Assembly: GCA_050250815.1 (NCBI GenBank)
Contig: JBFWNY010000002.1
Span: 124,001 to 188,000, forward strand
From: JAEUMD01 sp050250815
GTDB lineage: Bacteria > Pseudomonadota > Alphaproteobacteria > Rhizobiales > Hyphomicrobiaceae
Length of the DNA stretch: 64,000 bases
Direction of reading: 5' to 3'
The notes under the pieces were generated by a model. The model saw only the letters and a program-made list of their open reading frames with translations, was not told where the DNA came from and did no database searches. Each line of letters starts with the position of its first letter. Position 1 is the stretch's first letter. Positions 35,427 through 43,439 of the stretch are shown here, piece after piece. The translations under genes and the position numbers were made by a program.

Positions 35427-37172
35427 ATGGGCAAATACTTCGACCGAGCGACGACAAAGCACGCACTGAAAGCGGCGTGGCTGCGCATCCGGCAGAACGG
35501 GCACGCTTCGCCATCATTCGACACGCGGGCTCAGATCACGCACTTCGAGCAGGACGCCGACCGCAACATCCATCGCCTCCAAGCGAAGCTGCATAGCGGC
35601 CAGTTCGTGTTCGATCCGCAGATGGGCGTGCTTAAGCAGAAACCTGGCAGCACCAGCAAGCGCGGCATCGTGATGGCCAGCGTCCACAACAGGATTGTCG
35701 AGCGTGCGCTCCTCGACTGTCTGCAGGACAACAGTCAATACGTGCAGCAGGTGCTCGAGGTGCGGACAAGCATCGGCGGCGTTCCCCATCGCAGCGTTCC
35801 GCACGGGCTCGCCGAGATTCAAAAGGCTTTCGAGCAGGGGGCGCGTTGGTTCGCGCGCTCGGACATCTCGGGCTTCTTCGACAACATTCCTCGCAGCGCC
35901 GTCCTCGATATACTGAGCAAGCATGTCGACGACGAGAGGGTCATGGCGCTGCTCGAACGCGCCACGACGGTTGTGCTTGCCAATGAGGCCGTGCTCGGAG
36001 ACGATCGGCGATGCTTTCCGACGGACGAGCAAGGCGTGGCCCAAGGCTCTCCGCTCTCGCCGCTGTTCGGCAACATCTTGCTGCACGAGTTCGATCAGCG
36101 CTTCAATGAACGCGGTATCATTTGCGTAAGGTTCATCGACGACTTCGTGCTTCTCGGGGCATCGGAAAGTTACGTGACGAAAGCCTTCGCCAACGCGCGG
36201 AAGTGTCTCGCCGACCTTAGGCTCAGCTGTCACGACCCGTACGATCCACAGGCCGATCGCGCCAAGAGCGCTCGCGGACCTGTGTCGATTGGCTTCGACT
36301 TTCTCGGCTACCGGATCGAGCCCGGTCTCATGCAGCCATCACTCAAGGCGCGCAGGAAGGTGCTGTCTGCGATCGACGAGCACTTCCGAATTGGCCGGCG
36401 CGGCATCAACGACTGCATCCGAGAGGTAGATAGTCTGGCCCATCGCCAGCGATACGTTCAAACCCAGGATATGATCGACAAAGTCATCAAGGGCTGGGGC
36501 AACTCATTCAGCTACTCGAACTCGTCGGCGACCATGAGCGACATCGATCGGCAGGTCGACGCTAAGTTGAAGGCGTTTCGGCAGTGGTTTGCACGGCGGA
36601 TCAAACCATTGGGCGATGAGCAACGTCGACGGGCAGGCGGTATTTGCCTCCTGGCGGATATCCCATCGAAACGCCTCAATGAGCTTCCGTTCCAGCTCAG
36701 TCGGGATCGCAAGCGCTTCCGGCGGTCGTCGGCGACAATCACCGTCTCGACAGATGGGTCCGTGCTGACAGGTGGCGCCCGGCGCGGTCGTGAGAAAGGA
36801 CCTGGCGGCTGGGCCTACGTGGTCCATGGACATGAGCAAGGCGTTTCGGATGGCTGCAGTGATGTCACCAACAACCATATGGAGCTTCTGGCCGTTGTGA
36901 TGGCGTTGCGGAGCCTGCCAGCAGACCGCCCTGTGCACATCCGAACGGACAGTCGATATGTGGCAAACACATTCAACTCCTTCGGCACCATCCGATCGAA
37001 TCTTCCGCTATGGCGGGAGCTGGAGGCGTTTGCCGCACAACGCCCCGTCAAGATCGAATGGATCAAAGGCCATGCCGGCGACCCTTATAATGAGCTCGTA
37101 GACAAACTTGCGCTGCAGGCAGCTAAGGCTGCGGAGGAGGCGTTGCGACGAAGTATGAAGCGCGCCGCGTAA
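35427..37172 (+). CDS. Reverse transcriptase fused to RNase HI
   Basis: 581 residues. Residues about 10-390 are a group II-like reverse transcriptase: RIVERALLD (89-97), motif A RSDISGFFDNI with D146, QGSPLSP (206-212), FIDDF with D238/D239, and FLGYRI (292-297). Residues about 435-575 are a complete RNase HI domain with D443 (STDGSV), E486 (NNHMELLAV), D508 (RTDSRY), H549 (KGHAG) and D559. Intron-protein maturase and endonuclease domains are absent. RNase H would remove RNA from the cDNA hybrid. Two identical 131-bp repeats lie directly upstream. The Shine-Dalgarno is weak. It does not look like a retron or DGR RT by its motifs; class unknown. Confidence 0.92.
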   Translation: MGKYFDRATTKHALKAAWLRIRQNGHASPSFDTRAQITHFEQDADRNIHRLQAKLHSGQFVFDPQMGVLKQKPGSTSKRGIVMASVHNRIVERALLDCLQDNSQYVQQVLEVRTSIGGVPHRSVPHGLAEIQKAFEQGARWFARSDISGFFDNIPRSAVLDILSKHVDDERVMALLERATTVVLANEAVLGDDRRCFPTDEQGVAQGSPLSPLFGNILLHEFDQRFNERGIICVRFIDDFVLLGASESYVTKAFANARKCLADLRLSCHDPYDPQADRAKSARGPVSIGFDFLGYRIEPGLMQPSLKARRKVLSAIDEHFRIGRRGINDCIREVDSLAHRQRYVQTQDMIDKVIKGWGNSFSYSNSSATMSDIDRQVDAKLKAFRQWFARRIKPLGDEQRRRAGGICLLADIPSKRLNELPFQLSRDRKRFRRSSATITVSTDGSVLTGGARRGREKGPGGWAYVVHGHEQGVSDGCSDVTNNHMELLAVVMALRSLPADRPVHIRTDSRYVANTFNSFGTIRSNLPLWRELEAFAAQRPVKIEWIKGHAGDPYNELVDKLALQAAKAAEEALRRSMKRAA

Positions 37173-37396
37173 TGGCAAGGTTGCTTTCGGGCTTGCCAGC
37201 GACGGGGTTGACGAGTCGGCCCGTCTCCTTGCTCGTCTCCCGTGATGTCCGTTGATCGAGGTATCTCGACCGTCTATCGATGCCGATCTTTAGTCGGATA
37301 TCGCATTGGCTCGAAGTCGGCTTCCTCTGCCCAACGGTCCTGCGATCTAGCCGACCCGGCCTGTGGACAACCTGAGCGGCATCCTTCGCACTCCCC

Positions 37397-37405
37397 TGGT
37401 ACAAT
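37397..37405 (+). promoter_or_regulatory. Extended -10 promoter giving a leaderless mRNA
   Basis: TGG-TACAAT with the -10 at 37400-37405; the ATG of the next gene starts 7 bases later, so transcription would start at or next to the initiation codon. Confidence 0.5.
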
Positions 37406-37411
37406 AGCGGC

Positions 37412-38158
37412 ATGAACCCGCCGACAGCGTCCGACATGCCGCGACCCGACGCGCCAGAGCGCGACGGTGCGGCGGCGATGGCCGACGACATGCGTCATGC
37501 CCTGTCGCTCGATCAGGTCGGCAACATCTATGCGGAGCGCGGCTTTCCCCGCTCGCAGCGGTCCCTGCAGCGCTTCTGTGCGAGCGGCCATCTCGATTGC
37601 CAGAAGGTCGCGACGACAACCGGCGACAAGTATCTCGTCGCGCCCTATTCGGTGGAGCGGCACCTCACGCAGCTGAAGCAATTGGCAGTGACCGAGAGCG
37701 CGACCGGACCCGGCCTGTCGCGCCAGTTCGCGACACCTGTCGCCCCGCAGAATGCTGCACGTGCGGGCGACGACACGCCACGCCACGAGGAGCGCCAGCC
37801 GGCGCCGGGCACCGACGTGTCGGCGCATGACGCTGGCGTGCGTCGCGACACGTCGCAGCTTGTCGAACAGCTCGAAAAGCGCGTCGAGGAAAAGAACGAC
37901 GAAATCCGGTTTCTGCGCGAGGAGCTGGAGGACCGCCGCAATCAGATCCGCGGCATGAAGTCGATCATCGACGGACAGAACACGCTGCTGGAGGCGATCA
38001 ACCGATCGACCGAACCGGTCTTCCGCGCGCTCGCCTCATCCGTCACAAGAGGGGAGACCGATCCTGGGAAGGTTCGCCTGACTGCGCACGTCGAGCCACA
38101 AGACGTTGGCGCTGATTATGAGCCCGAAGAACCGATCAAGCCTATTCAGCCGGAATAG
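37412..38158 (+). CDS. HTH and coiled-coil protein, plasmid-type
   Basis: 248 residues. A helix-turn-helix of MerR/excisionase style (LSLDQVGNIYAERGFPRSQRSLQRFCASGHLDC, about 30-62) is followed by a linker rich in Pro/Ala, then a coiled coil (LVEQLEKRVEEKNDEIRFLREELEDRRNQIR, about 150-180) and an acidic tail. The layout parallels the HTH-coiled-coil protein in the IME. It is probably a DNA-binding accessory of replication or transfer. The 239 bases between the RT and this gene hold no gene. Confidence 0.75.
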   Translation: MNPPTASDMPRPDAPERDGAAAMADDMRHALSLDQVGNIYAERGFPRSQRSLQRFCASGHLDCQKVATTTGDKYLVAPYSVERHLTQLKQLAVTESATGPGLSRQFATPVAPQNAARAGDDTPRHEERQPAPGTDVSAHDAGVRRDTSQLVEQLEKRVEEKNDEIRFLREELEDRRNQIRGMKSIIDGQNTLLEAINRSTEPVFRALASSVTRGETDPGKVRLTAHVEPQDVGADYEPEEPIKPIQPE

Positions 38159-38406
38159 CTCTGGCGTCGTCTCCCGCGCAGCGGCTCGTACCAATCGTGC
38201 CGGCCGGTCTCTTCAATCGCTGCGATCCAGGCCTGATCGAACGACGACTTGGAGATCTTCAGCTCCTGAATGGCCATCTCACGCAGTTCGGATTTCGTCA
38301 TGGTCTTCGGCTGGCCGTCGCGAATAAGCCGCAGCAGCCAGCGCTCGCAGCGTTGCCGCTCGTCCTCGGCCTTCTCCCACAACTCCTGCTTCCGGGTCTT
38401 CGTCAT
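38146..38406 (-). CDS. Hypothetical helical protein
   Basis: 86 residues, basic and helical (ELWEKAEDERQRCERWLLRLIRDG, then KSELREMAIQELKISKSSFDQAWIAAIEETGRHDWY). The second half looks like a small winged or HTH module with an aromatic end. It converges on and overlaps the preceding gene by 13 bp. No family recognised. Confidence 0.65.
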   Translation of the reverse strand: MTKTRKQELWEKAEDERQRCERWLLRLIRDGQPKTMTKSELREMAIQELKISKSSFDQAWIAAIEETGRHDWYEPLRGRRRQSYSG

Positions 38407-38545
38407 TGCGTCCGATCCGTGCGTGCAGCCAAACGGCTCAACAGAGCCGCATTCACGCCCATACGTCGCAAAGGAAATGTTGTGCGACGTAACACCAAGT
38501 TATCCCCTCGCGGGGCCGCACGTCGCCTGCAAATGCAACACCGCA

Positions 38546-38554
38546 TGCTATAAT
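38546..38554 (+). promoter_or_regulatory. Extended -10 promoter giving a leaderless mRNA
   Basis: TGC-TATAAT with the -10 at 38549-38554; ATG follows after 7 bases. Same architecture as the promoter at 37397. Confidence 0.55.
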
Positions 38555-38561
38555 CGGCGCA

Positions 38562-38915
38562 ATGGATCACATCGGCTCAAGCATACTCCCGCAGCGGCGA
38601 TTCAAACTCAAGCCGCGCTTTTCGATCATCCATCATCCGCTGCGCGTCAAGTTCGGCCTGAGCTTCACGACATATGCCGTCATTGACAGCGTGCATCAGC
38701 TCTCGCACCGGCCCGACCATCCCTGGTGTACGCAGTCCAAGGCCGAGATCGCAAACTTCCTCGATATTTCCGACCGCCAAGCCTTCCGCGCCATCAAGGA
38801 CGGTCTCGATATGGGGCTCTTGGAAAAGAACGATCGCGGCGATCTCAGATCCACCAACAAGTGGGTCGAGCAGGTCGTGCTCTACGATCATAGCGAGCGT
38901 GCGCAGGACCACTGA
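38562..38915 (+). CDS. Winged-helix DNA-binding protein, replication-control type
   Basis: 117 residues. The central HTH WCTQSKAEIANFLDISDRQAFRAIKDGLDMGLLEKNDRGDLR (about 55-96) has the form of plasmid replication or phage regulators. The N-terminal KLKPRFSIIHHPLRVKFGLS is basic. The gene is followed after 19 bp by a cluster of TGACAT-type repeats that could be its binding sites. It has a consensus -10 only 7 nt upstream, implying a leaderless transcript. Confidence 0.7.
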   Translation: MDHIGSSILPQRRFKLKPRFSIIHHPLRVKFGLSFTTYAVIDSVHQLSHRPDHPWCTQSKAEIANFLDISDRQAFRAIKDGLDMGLLEKNDRGDLRSTNKWVEQVVLYDHSERAQDH

Positions 38916-38934
38916 TCGATCCGATTGCCCAGCC

Positions 38935-39035
38935 TATGACAAAATGTCGGTGCCTATGACATGCCCGTTTGCTCTCTGACATCCTGGCGCAAAACTCCGA
39001 CATTTCGTCATAGCAACTCTGACATCTGGTCAGAC
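38935..39035. repeat. Iteron-like cluster of TGACAT motifs
   Basis: Five related motifs in 101 bp: CTATGACAAAATGTCGG (38935-38951), CTATGACAT (38955-38963), TCTGACAT (38976-38983), CCGACATTTCGTCATAG (38998-39014, the inverted partner of the first with one mismatch) and TCTGAC-ATCTG-GTCAGA (39019-39035). An AT-rich tatatatacaa follows. It could be a replication origin or operator array. Confidence 0.55.
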
Positions 39036-39667
39036 GTCTATATATACAAGATAAGAAAATAGAACAGGCCGACGACCCTTGAAGTTATCCCCACCGACGC
39101 CGCCGGCCTTGAATGAAAAGTCCCGAACAGAGGGGTGTTCGAGTTCTTTTGGATAGCTTCTGAAAGCGCGCAATAGCAATGCGCCCCGTCGGGCTGACGC
39201 CCGACTTCATGCTTTTTCGCGCTTGTCTTCGAGGAACGGTCGATGCCTGCGCGCGACGGCGCCTTGATCCTTGGCGGACACGGTCCCTTGCGGATCAGGC
39301 TTGCCCCTCGCCGCTCGGCTGCACATATGCGACAGCGCCGGAGCGGCATCGGGGAAACGCATGAAGTCGGGCCTCATCCGAAAGGACTGACGGGAGAAGC
39401 GAAAAAGCACCGCGCGGCATGCGGGGTGCGGTGGCCGACGGGGCGCACGTCCCGGTCGGCATGGATCGTGTCCGGCGCTTTCCACAGGACACGCAAGGAT
39501 CTGCACGGCGGCCGTCTTATACTGAAAGCTGGAGCCGTCGCAGGTTCCCTTCAGCCGTGACGCACCGGGCCGATCGTGCGCAACGCGCCGGTATCGGCAC
39601 AACGAGCCAATTGGGCAGATGCTCACCCAGGTTGCCAGCCTGGCCGGGCCGCGGCTGGCGAGAGCTT
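39036..39667. other. Non-coding stretch upstream of the TraG-like gene
   Basis: About 630 bases. No convincing gene. A perfect 7-bp hairpin GTCGGGC-TGAC-GCCCGAC lies at 39188-39205, followed within 7 nt by TTTTT, so it may be a plus-strand terminator or part of an oriT. Nothing else recognised. Confidence 0.4.
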
Positions 39668-40996
39668 ATGACACAGTCTGCTTTTTCAACATGCGCGCCC
39701 GATAGTCATCCGCCGTTGCGGCTCGGTTCGGTCGAGCGCTATGGGGCAATCGACGTCACGCATCCGCCGCTCGTTCTGGACGGCGATGCGCGGGCGCGCC
39801 ATCTCTATGCGATCGGCGCCACCGGTTCCGGCAAGTCGACGTTGTTGTTGTCGCTGATGGCGCAGGATCTGGCAGCCGGCGCCGGCTTCTGTCTGATCGA
39901 CCCGCACGGCGATCTCGCCGCCGATGTGCTGGCCATGATTCCACGGCGGCGCACGCACGAGGTGTGCGTGATCGCACCCGCGGGCGCGGCGCGTCCCGTC
40001 GGTCTCAATCCGCTCAGCAACGTGCCGGAACATGCGATTGCCTTGCAGGCGGCCAACATCACCGCAGCCTGCCGGCATGCGTGGGCTGAAAGCTGGGGCG
40101 TGCGCCTCGACTACATCCTGTCGCGTGGTCTGCAGACGCTGATCGAGGTGAATACGCGCGTGCCGGCCCGACCGGCGCTGTCGCTGATCGCACTTGGCCG
40201 CCTGTTTGCTGATACATCTTTCCGCAGTTCCCTGCTCCACCATGTGCAGGACCCGACGGTTCTTGCCTTTTGGCGCGATGAGTTCGAGCGCTGGCCGGCA
40301 GCTAAGCGCGAGGAGGCGTTGATGCCGCTACAGAACAAGATCGGTGCGCTTCTGTCCCATCCCGATCTTCGCGTTCTGTGGGGTCAGTCGCATGGCACGG
40401 TCGATATCGGCGAATGTCTCTCCCGTCGCCAGATCATCATCGCAGATTTCTCCAAGGCGCGGCTCGGTGAGGAGAATGCGCGCCTTGCCGGAGCGCTGCT
40501 TGTCAGCGCCATCACGCAGGCCGCGATGGAGCGCCCGCGCGATGCGCGTATCCCCTACGCGCTCTACGTCGACGAGTTCCAGAACTTCGCCACCACGACC
40601 TTCGAGATCATTCTGTCGGAAGCGCGCAAGTGGAACTTGAGCCTTACGCTGGCGCATCAGGCGTTGTCGCAAATCCCGGAGCGTCTGCAGGCGGCGATCC
40701 TCGCCAATGCGGGATCGGTGGTCGCCTTCCGTACCAGCTTTGATGATGCACGCGTGCTCGCGCCGCGCCTGCAGCTCGGCAATGCCGATCAGCTTGTCGA
40801 ATTGGCAAACTGGACGGCGCGGGTGTCGCTTCTGGAACATGGTGTGCCGTCCGAGCCCTATGCGCTCAGAACCGATCCACCGCTCACCGGACATCCCGCG
40901 CGTGCTGCCAAGGTCCGCCATGAAAGTGCCGAGCGGTTCGGCCAGCCCCGCGCAAATGTGGATGCGGCCATCAAGAGATTCTTCACTGCAGCGTGA
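39668..40996 (+). CDS. VirD4/TraG-type DNA-transfer ATPase
   Basis: 442 residues. Walker A GATGSGKST (50-58) and Walker B YALYVDEFQNF (D302, E303), with a conserved late block LTLAHQALSQIPERLQAAILANAGSVVAFR typical of coupling-protein ATPases with a TraM-recognition segment. It would couple DNA substrates to a secretion channel at the inner membrane, though no N-terminal membrane helices are evident. The start at 39668 is preferred; an in-frame GC-rich extension to 39419 is unlikely. The 3' end overlaps the convergent replication-relaxation gene by 14 bp. Confidence 0.82.
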   Translation: MTQSAFSTCAPDSHPPLRLGSVERYGAIDVTHPPLVLDGDARARHLYAIGATGSGKSTLLLSLMAQDLAAGAGFCLIDPHGDLAADVLAMIPRRRTHEVCVIAPAGAARPVGLNPLSNVPEHAIALQAANITAACRHAWAESWGVRLDYILSRGLQTLIEVNTRVPARPALSLIALGRLFADTSFRSSLLHHVQDPTVLAFWRDEFERWPAAKREEALMPLQNKIGALLSHPDLRVLWGQSHGTVDIGECLSRRQIIIADFSKARLGEENARLAGALLVSAITQAAMERPRDARIPYALYVDEFQNFATTTFEIILSEARKWNLSLTLAHQALSQIPERLQAAILANAGSVVAFRTSFDDARVLAPRLQLGNADQLVELANWTARVSLLEHGVPSEPYALRTDPPLTGHPARAAKVRHESAERFGQPRANVDAAIKRFFTAA

Positions 40997-41987
40997 CCCG
41001 ATCCGGATCGAGGCGCACGGTGTTGCCGTTCGCATCGCGCCAGTCGAGTTCCAGAATATCGTCTTGCTGCTTCATTTCCGCAGCCGACGCGAACATAAAC
41101 AGCCGCGCCTGATGCGGCACGTGCTTTTTGACGACCTCGGTCAGCCGGCCGATGCGGTCTCCCCCACCCGGCCGCGGCTCGCATACGAACAGCACCTTGA
41201 AGTTGCGCCAGCCAAGCCGGTCCGCGACAGCGCCGCTACGTTTGATTGCGGCGTAGCCAAGGAGCTTGCGCAGAATACTGGTGCCGGTGAGTGTCGGTGT
41301 TCGCCCGCCGCGCGCTTGCCGGCTGCGGACGGCGGGCTCGGTGTCGCGGTCGATCTCGACCAGATAGCCATAGGTCCTCTCCCCCGACTGGATAGCGAAG
41401 GCGAGATCGGGCTCAATCCCGATGCGCCGCGTTTCCGTGCCGAGCGTCACGTCGGCCGAAAAGCGGAACGGGTGCGTTGAAGAGTGGCCAGTAGTGTCGA
41501 GCAGATCGTCTCCAATCGCAATCGGTCTGCTCCGGGCATGCGATTCTCTGAGCGAGATGGCGAGTTCGTTGACGAGCAGTTGATGGTCCAGGAAGCCGCG
41601 CGTCGCCTGCCGCACCTTTCGCGGACTTGCGATCTCAAAGTCTGCATCGAGATCGGTCAATAGGCGCGTTCCTTCCCGACCCAAGGCATAGGTCAGCGGT
41701 TCGGAACCCGGACGCACGAAGCTGTAAGCGGCGCGAGGCCGCGCGAGGAATCCGCCATGAAAGAGTTCGGTCAGGCGATCGCGTATCCGCTTGGCCGGAT
41801 CGAAGATGCCGTAGCGTGCGTCGATCCCGCCCGGCGTGAAGCCTACGAGTGCAACGACGCGGCCGATCATGCCCGAGTGCAGCACCCGATAGCGCGCGAC
41901 CGCTTTGACGATGGCAATGTCTCGTGGCGTCAAGTGAAGACCGGGCGCGCCGCCCGGCTCGAATCGCAAGCGCTTTGATGCCGTCAT
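40983..41987 (-). CDS. Replication-relaxation family protein, copy 1
   Basis: 334 residues. N-terminal winged helix (LTPRDIAIVKAVARYRVLHSGMIGRVV), then HQLLVNELAISLRES, a PD-(D/E)xK-like stretch IEPDLAFAIQ...YLVEIDRDTEP, and SILRKLLGYAAI. These match the Replic_Relax family found on conjugative elements. The PD...E-x-D arrangement hints at a nuclease fold. A paralogue lies at 61800. Coding is convergent with the ATPase gene. Confidence 0.78.
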   Translation of the reverse strand: MTASKRLRFEPGGAPGLHLTPRDIAIVKAVARYRVLHSGMIGRVVALVGFTPGGIDARYGIFDPAKRIRDRLTELFHGGFLARPRAAYSFVRPGSEPLTYALGREGTRLLTDLDADFEIASPRKVRQATRGFLDHQLLVNELAISLRESHARSRPIAIGDDLLDTTGHSSTHPFRFSADVTLGTETRRIGIEPDLAFAIQSGERTYGYLVEIDRDTEPAVRSRQARGGRTPTLTGTSILRKLLGYAAIKRSGAVADRLGWRNFKVLFVCEPRPGGGDRIGRLTEVVKKHVPHQARLFMFASAAEMKQQDDILELDWRDANGNTVRLDPDRVTLQ

Positions 41988-42246
41988 GCTTCAAGTGTAC
42001 CACGCGGACGGGTCGGCATTCACACCAGCATTGCACATCGGCACGCACCTGCCTTTCGGCAAGCGTGCCACGAGCGCCGCGTGCGCCAAGGACAAGCAAG
42101 CGCTCCGAAGATCGACGTTTGATTCTGCATCTCGCGCCCTTGTCGCACGCGTCTCGCTCGTGCCTCGGCAGATGCACGGCTGGCTCCAATGATCAGGCGG
42201 CGGCCTCACCAATGATCACGGTGGGGCGCCGACGACGGGCGCGACG
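41988..42246. other. Intergenic region, no gene
   Basis: About 260 bases between the divergent replication-relaxation gene and a promoter at 42247. No feature seen. Confidence 0.35.
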
Positions 42247-42275
42247 TTGCTGTTCGCTCGCGCCTGACGTATACT
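42247..42275 (+). promoter_or_regulatory. Sigma-70-type promoter
   Basis: TTGCTG (42247-42252), 17-bp spacer, TATACT (42270-42275), 124 bp upstream of the gene at 42400. Confidence 0.5.
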
Positions 42276-42399
42276 GCACCAAGATTCCGAACAGCTCTGC
42301 TCTCTCCCGAAACGACGTTTGCAGCGACACGTCCGCGCCGACCGTGCGCGTGCCGCTGCCAATGTCGGCAGCACTGACGCTCTCGAAAGGAGGCCTGTC

Positions 42400-42639
42400 A
42401 TGGCTGAGCAGAAGCTCTATCGCGTCTATTCGATCATTCCCAAGCCCGGCAAGGACGAGCACGGGCGACCGAACACCTTCTGGCTGAATGTCGGAACGGC
42501 ATTTCCTCACGAAGACGGCAAGGGGTTCAACCTCATGCTGCAGGCGTTGCCGATTTTCGGCGAAGGCAAGCTGGTCGTTCGCGAAGTCGAGTCCGAGGAA
42601 GAGGATGATCCAAAGCCCGCGAAGGGCAAAGGCAAGTAG
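42400..42639 (+). CDS. Small conserved accessory protein
   Basis: 79 residues. Pattern KLYRVYSIIPKPGKDEHGRPNTFWLNVGTAFPHEDGKGFNLMLQALP, then an acidic/basic tail (ESEEEDDPKPAKGKGK). Small proteins of this shape are common on alphaproteobacterial plasmids and ICEs and may bind single-stranded DNA, but no function is proven. A perfect AAAGGAGG (42386-42393) sets the start. Confidence 0.7.
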   Translation: MAEQKLYRVYSIIPKPGKDEHGRPNTFWLNVGTAFPHEDGKGFNLMLQALPIFGEGKLVVREVESEEEDDPKPAKGKGK

Positions 42640-42757
42640 CCTTGCACTCCAAGCATATGCGTTAGTTCGCGAGCCGTCTGTAATACGGCGGCTCGCAACT
42701 CCCTTTCGCCATCCGGCATCGCACTCCGCGATGTCGGTCGCCACAGGGAGTATCAAA

Positions 42758-43096
42758 ATGTCTGATGCAAAGACCGATCGCATTCGCGATCTCAACGATC
42801 AGTTCCGCAAGGCCCTGCCGACGACGACGGGACGCGTTCTCGTTACTGCCGGAGTCAACGACCAGGGACCGGAGTTCGTCGCACGAGCACTGGCCGCAGT
42901 CGCGTCATTCGACGACTTCACGAAGGACAACGATCCCTACCACGAGCACGACTTCGGTTCGTTCAAACTCGGTGGTCATAAGCTCTTCTGGAAAGTCGAC
43001 TACTACGATTCTTCCGGGGAGATGGGCTCCGAAGACCCGAGCGACCCGGACGTGACCTTGCGGGTCCTCACCGTCATGCTGGCCGAAGAGTACTGA
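42758..43096 (+). CDS. DUF3768 family protein
   Basis: 112 residues. RIRDLNDQFRKALP, the DNDPYHEHDFGSF segment, KLFWKVDYYD and DPSDPDVTLRVLTVMLAEEY are the hallmarks of DUF3768, widespread on alphaproteobacterial mobile elements with no known function. CAGGGAG lies 8 nt before the ATG. Probably cotranscribed with the preceding gene. Confidence 0.88.
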   Translation: MSDAKTDRIRDLNDQFRKALPTTTGRVLVTAGVNDQGPEFVARALAAVASFDDFTKDNDPYHEHDFGSFKLGGHKLFWKVDYYDSSGEMGSEDPSDPDVTLRVLTVMLAEEY

Positions 43097-43202
43097 TGGC
43101 GCACCCCGCGTCGCAACCGAAAGGATGCGGCGCGGGACCTTTGTTATCCAGGCCGTGCAGTGGCGCATTTCTGGATTTGCGATAGAATGAACCACACCAT
43201 CT

Positions 43203-43379
43203 ATGACCAAGACCCAAGTCAAATTCAGCGATGATCCAAAGAGGCGAAACACCTCGATCATACTGACCTGCGAAAAGTGCCGCTGCCAGTTCCATCCACG
43301 CATCGGCGCCCACATCGCCAGCGCCAAATACTGCTCACCCATCTGCGCTCGAAAGGCCGTCGGCCGCCGCAGCTTCTGA
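43203..43379 (+). CDS. Small zinc-ribbon-like protein
   Basis: 58 residues. The pattern LTCEKCRCQF...KYCSPICARK (C-x2-C ... C-x3-C) predicts a zinc ribbon or knuckle, with basic residues around it. No Shine-Dalgarno is evident. It lies between DUF3768 and the methyltransferase gene. Too short for most gene callers; function unknown. Confidence 0.5.
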   Translation: MTKTQVKFSDDPKRRNTSIILTCEKCRCQFHPRIGAHIASAKYCSPICARKAVGRRSF

Positions 43380-43439
43380 TCGCGCTTATCCACTCCGTAC
43401 AATGCGTAAATTGCCGCGGCATGGTATCCTTCGGTCTAT

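Noticed and set aside
34861..35596. Long reading frames on both strands across the RT repeats
   Set aside because: No domain, no ribosome binding site, and the repeated block would give repeated peptide pieces in different contexts; best explained as GC-rich non-coding DNA.
35514..36233. Minus-strand gene inside the RT
   Set aside because: It is the antisense shadow of conserved RT motifs.
42193..42795. 200-codon minus-strand frame
   Set aside because: It is antisense to two well-supported plus-strand genes with strong ribosome binding sites and has no domain features.
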